64,000 nucleotides of DNA from Urophycis tenuis (taxonomy: Eukaryota > Chordata > Actinopteri > Gadiformes > Phycidae): NCBI GenBank assembly GCA_036785325.1, contig JAXIVH010000010.1, forward strand, positions 8,445,097-8,509,096, read 5' to 3'. Numbering within the stretch: position 1 is the stretch's first letter; each line of letters opens with the position of its first letter. Below the pieces are notes generated by a model that saw only the letters and a program-made list of their open reading frames with translations, made no database searches and was not told the origin of the DNA. Positions 56,696 to 64,000 of the stretch are shown here, one piece after another. Position numbers and translations under genes: made by a program.

Positions 56696-57499
56696 TCTCC
56701 TAGGTGGATGCTGGGTCCCACGGGGTGATGGCACAGAAGAACGCCGCTCAATCATGTGATTGGGTTGAAACTAGTTTGACTTAAATCTGTTTGCTGTGTG
56801 CTTGCGATGCTACCGTTGTGTCCCTTTATGGCACCCACTCCAGTCTTAACTGTACCTTGGATTTGGATATCTTTTAGGGGTTATGGTAAGGGTAAACGTC
56901 GGGGCCTGCCATACAATGTGGCCTGTGATGCTTTGAGTCATTTAGGGCTATGAAAACATGGACTCGACTTCGAAAACAAGCACTGGAGGAGTCCATAAAA
57001 CAAAGTGAAACCCAAACTATGGACAGTGTCCCAAAGCTTGGGTCATTAATAAACCTAAAACACCTACCTTGGCAGCATTATTGCAAAAGATTGCAAAATC
57101 ATGAAAAAGGCCCAGAATACAGTAAGTTAAAGCAGATTCCAACCGGTGTCTCTGATTGGCCAGCACTATGGGCCAATCAGACGGCCGCCACGGTTCCTCC
57201 TCTGTGCCGCAACCTGGTGAGACGTTGCATCAACCATTCTCCTCTAGTGCCCTCTTCACCCACACATGGCACCGCAGGGAGCAGAGAGACGCAAAACAGG
57301 AGGTCACCCGCCGGCTCCCTTTAGACAGTGCTGTAATGGAACCAATCTCAGTATATTCTGTTTATTTTGGGGCGTGGCAACAGTTCTGTTAACTGTATGG
57401 TGTGCTGTGTATGGATTCACGTTCTCATTCATGAATTCATGCATTTCATTTTACTTTACTGTTTGCGATCTGTTCTTTATGTAGGTGAAATGTGTGTGT

Positions 57500-57508
57500 A
57501 TCTATCTG

Positions 57509-57559
<51 letters not shown>

Positions 57560-57560
57560 C
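57500..57560. repeat. (TATC)n tetranucleotide repeat
   Basis: About 14 units, the first with one variant (TGTC). Confidence 0.97.
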
Positions 57561-57971
57561 ACACAGACTTTTGTATTTACCGTGGCATAAATAAATTATT
57601 TTGTGAGGCTGTTTTATTTGATGCACATGTTTCACTCAACATGTTTGACTTTTACCAAAAGCCACTTACAGTGAATTAAAACACAAGTCAGGTAGGAAGT
57701 CAGGAGGATCTTGCTCCAGGATACTACAGGTAGACTATGGAAATCAGGGATCTGACCCAGAACCTTCAGCCTGTCCTAGGCACTACGACTACTCCTATCC
57801 CACCACAAGGAGGTGCACGTGAACAACATATAGAACAAGTAAAGAAGACACAAGTCAACGGGCTGGGTCTCAGCTGGGACACAGTTCACATCTGTGATAC
57901 TTGATGTGTACTGTTACATTGAAACATTGAAATGCGCTAATCTGTATGATATCTGTGGTGATGTCGTGCAG

Positions 57972-62308
<4,337 letters not shown>

Positions 62309-62667
62309 GTGAGTGGCAGCCCCTCACTGGCTGACGCAGGAAAACATTATATGCCACACGTATTTAACTAAAACAGGTGTGTACCACTAACATGCGTTCA
62401 AATGACTCCATGTCCTCTTCTCTTCACTGGACTGCTTGAGAGGAATTTATTTGGATAGTAAACAAATGGTGATTGCAAAAAAAATGCAAAAGAATCGTTC
62501 AGCTGTAATTAGCAATTGTTTACTCCCTAAAGCTTGTTTCAGGACAAACACAGCCGTGCCATAAGCCCCCCCTTCAAATACCTTGTTTCAGTAAAGACCA
62601 CCCTCATGCCCTCACCAGCAGATCCCCTGAACATTCGTAGGGCTTAATTACTGTAGTATTTACACAG

Positions 62668-62670
<3 letters not shown>
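62309..62670. other. Unassigned
   Basis: No exon or repeat is recognised. Confidence 0.5.
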
Positions 62671-62740
<70 letters not shown>

Positions 62741-62915
62741 GGGGGGGGTTGAGAGAAGAGAGGGGAGGGTAGGAGAGGAGAGAAATGAGGAGAGGACATG
62801 AGAGAGGAGGGGGGGGGGAGCCGAGAGGACAGAATTGGAGAGGGGACAAGAGGAGGGGAGGCGAGGGGAAGTTAAGAGAGGAGATGAGTGGAGGGTGGCG
62901 AGGAGGAGAGGAGAG
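62671..62915. repeat. (TG)n, poly-G run and purine-rich tract
   Basis: TG repeats (62671-62723) lead into an uninterrupted run of about 25 G (62724-62748). Then come about 165 bases of almost pure A/G, including GGGAGGG-type clusters. Confidence 0.95.
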
Positions 62916-63628
62916 CCCTTATCAGCTGCTTGACGGGCACAAAGAACTGTGTAGCCGCACAGGCCACCCTGAAGGTAAACAACAGCGTGCAGGTCACGTG
63001 CTGGGCTATAGGGCCCTCGAGGGGCCTCTGGGCCGCACTCACAAAGGATGCTGCGGCCTGGGAGAGGGACAGATAACACTGTGCACCCATGTGATTGCCT
63101 TCGCTCGACGGAAAACGCCTGGGACAGGATGATCGATATTTGCGTTATTGGCGGGAGAGCGAGAGGGTGGGACTTCCGCGCATGCTTCGGAGGGGGAGGG
63201 ATATCCGGCTAAGTGATGGTTTGGATATGGCTGTGCCAAAATTATGTCCGCTGGGAGAAATGTTCACCTGTGTACACAGATCCTTGGAAATAGGGTTCCA
63301 ACCGCAAATCTGCCTGGTTATTTTCAGTCCTGATGTGGAGGAGCGTTAGAGGGTCACTAGGGGTCTGCAGGAGTGTTGTTTTCTCTCTAGCTGACTCTCA
63401 GCTCCACCCTGGTCAGGTCGTCTTTATGATGATGCGTTCAGGACCAGTTACACAGGCCAGCTGTCCAGTGGACTAAAAGAGACGACCTATGGTCTATATA
63501 CAGTATGTGGATCACACGTGTGGAACACATTCACTTCTCACGTTTCTAGGGTTCACATTTAATTATTCATGTAATCATGAAACATATACAAGTTAGGGCT
63601 TTAAACAAAAACGCTTATACTTATAAAA
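62916..63628. other. Unassigned
   Basis: A locally GC-rich stretch (62920-63070) has open frames on both strands without recognisable domains. No gene is called. Confidence 0.45.
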
Positions 63629-63686
63629 GGGTTAGGGTTAGTTATGGCTAAGGTTAGGGTTTCCTATGGCGAGGGTTAGGGTTTTT
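63629..63686. repeat. Degenerate interstitial TTAGGG repeats
   Basis: GGTTAGGG units recur ('gggttagggttag', 'aaggttagggttt', 'gagggttagggtt') with interruptions, directly abutting repeat B. Confidence 0.85.
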
Positions 63687-64000
63687 ACCAAGCGGCAACA
63701 TTCCATGCTGAAAAATGAAGCCCATGCGGAGGTGCAAAAACTTGCAGTTCCTCGACTGGCCGCTTGAGGCTGGCTGCAGAAAGGAGTCAACTCCCATAGA
63801 CACCCATGTTAAAATGTCCAACTTTACAGCCAAAATAAACATGTTTACAGCCTGGTTCAAAAAAACGGTTTTGGTGTCTTTCAGTAGTGTTCGAGTCCAT
63901 GACAACTGTGGGTGGGGTGAATTTTTTTTAAATCCATTATTTTAATGCACAGAGAAGGATTTATTTTATGAATAATTAAGGGCGTGGTCAACTTGATTGG
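63687..64000. repeat. Abundant teleost dispersed repeat B, copy 2 (cut by window end)
   Basis: It matches 14155-14468 in the same orientation with few differences and continues past the window. Confidence 0.92.

Noticed and set aside
57150..57330. GC-rich open frame after paired CCAAT/ATTGG motifs
   Set aside because: It could be a promoter or exon, but no conserved protein pattern or donor site was convincing.

Overview
The window is nuclear DNA from a teleost fish. Genes are split by GT-AG introns. Long (CA)n and (GA)n microsatellites, LINE 3' tails, tRNA-headed SINE sequence and several hAT, Tc1/mariner, Harbinger-like and LTR-like elements fill the rest. The class I methyltransferase, the UBE2F exons and the odorant receptor all look like vertebrate or fish members of their families. 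There are no operons, CRISPR arrays or phage-like genes. The species cannot be named from sequence alone.

Region 1 (1 to about 25 kb) is a nested block of mobile elements. It holds a LINE 3' fragment, a complete but decayed hAT element (4614-8805) inserted inside an exon of a multi-copy teleost gene family, and further fragments of that or a related family (9374, 16433, 20382). It also holds two head-to-head Tc1 transposase remnants and a Harbinger-type Myb/SANT gene with one frameshift. Two long LTR-like elements (11359-13252 and 17509-19965) are bounded by TGT..ACA ends and 4-bp target duplications. The only intact gene here is a single-exon odorant receptor (22552-23490, minus strand). Two ~790-bp direct repeats (1-760 and 23865-24662) bracket the block.

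Region 2 (about 25-36 kb) holds an intact six-exon methyltransferase gene (29432-35121, plus strand, 274 aa). A second hAT element (30826-33011) with its own 8-bp target duplication lies in intron 3.

Region 3 (about 37-54 kb) begins with an L2-type LINE fragment. It then holds the first three coding exons of UBE2F, the NEDD8-conjugating E2 (39347-45260). A solo LTR and a terminal-inverted-repeat MITE lie in its first intron. I could not find the exons for the catalytic core downstream. A 200-base assembly gap lies at 53801-54000.

Region 4 (about 54-64 kb) holds exons of an ankyrin-repeat gene I cannot name (57972-62308). These are embedded in very long TG, CA and GA arrays. The window ends inside a second copy of an abundant dispersed repeat also seen at 14155.

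All calls were made by reading the sequence and its translations. No database search or alignment program was run. I did not find a convincing new gene system; the strongest observations are structural (target-site duplications, nested insertions, hairpins, exon-flanking complementary arrays).
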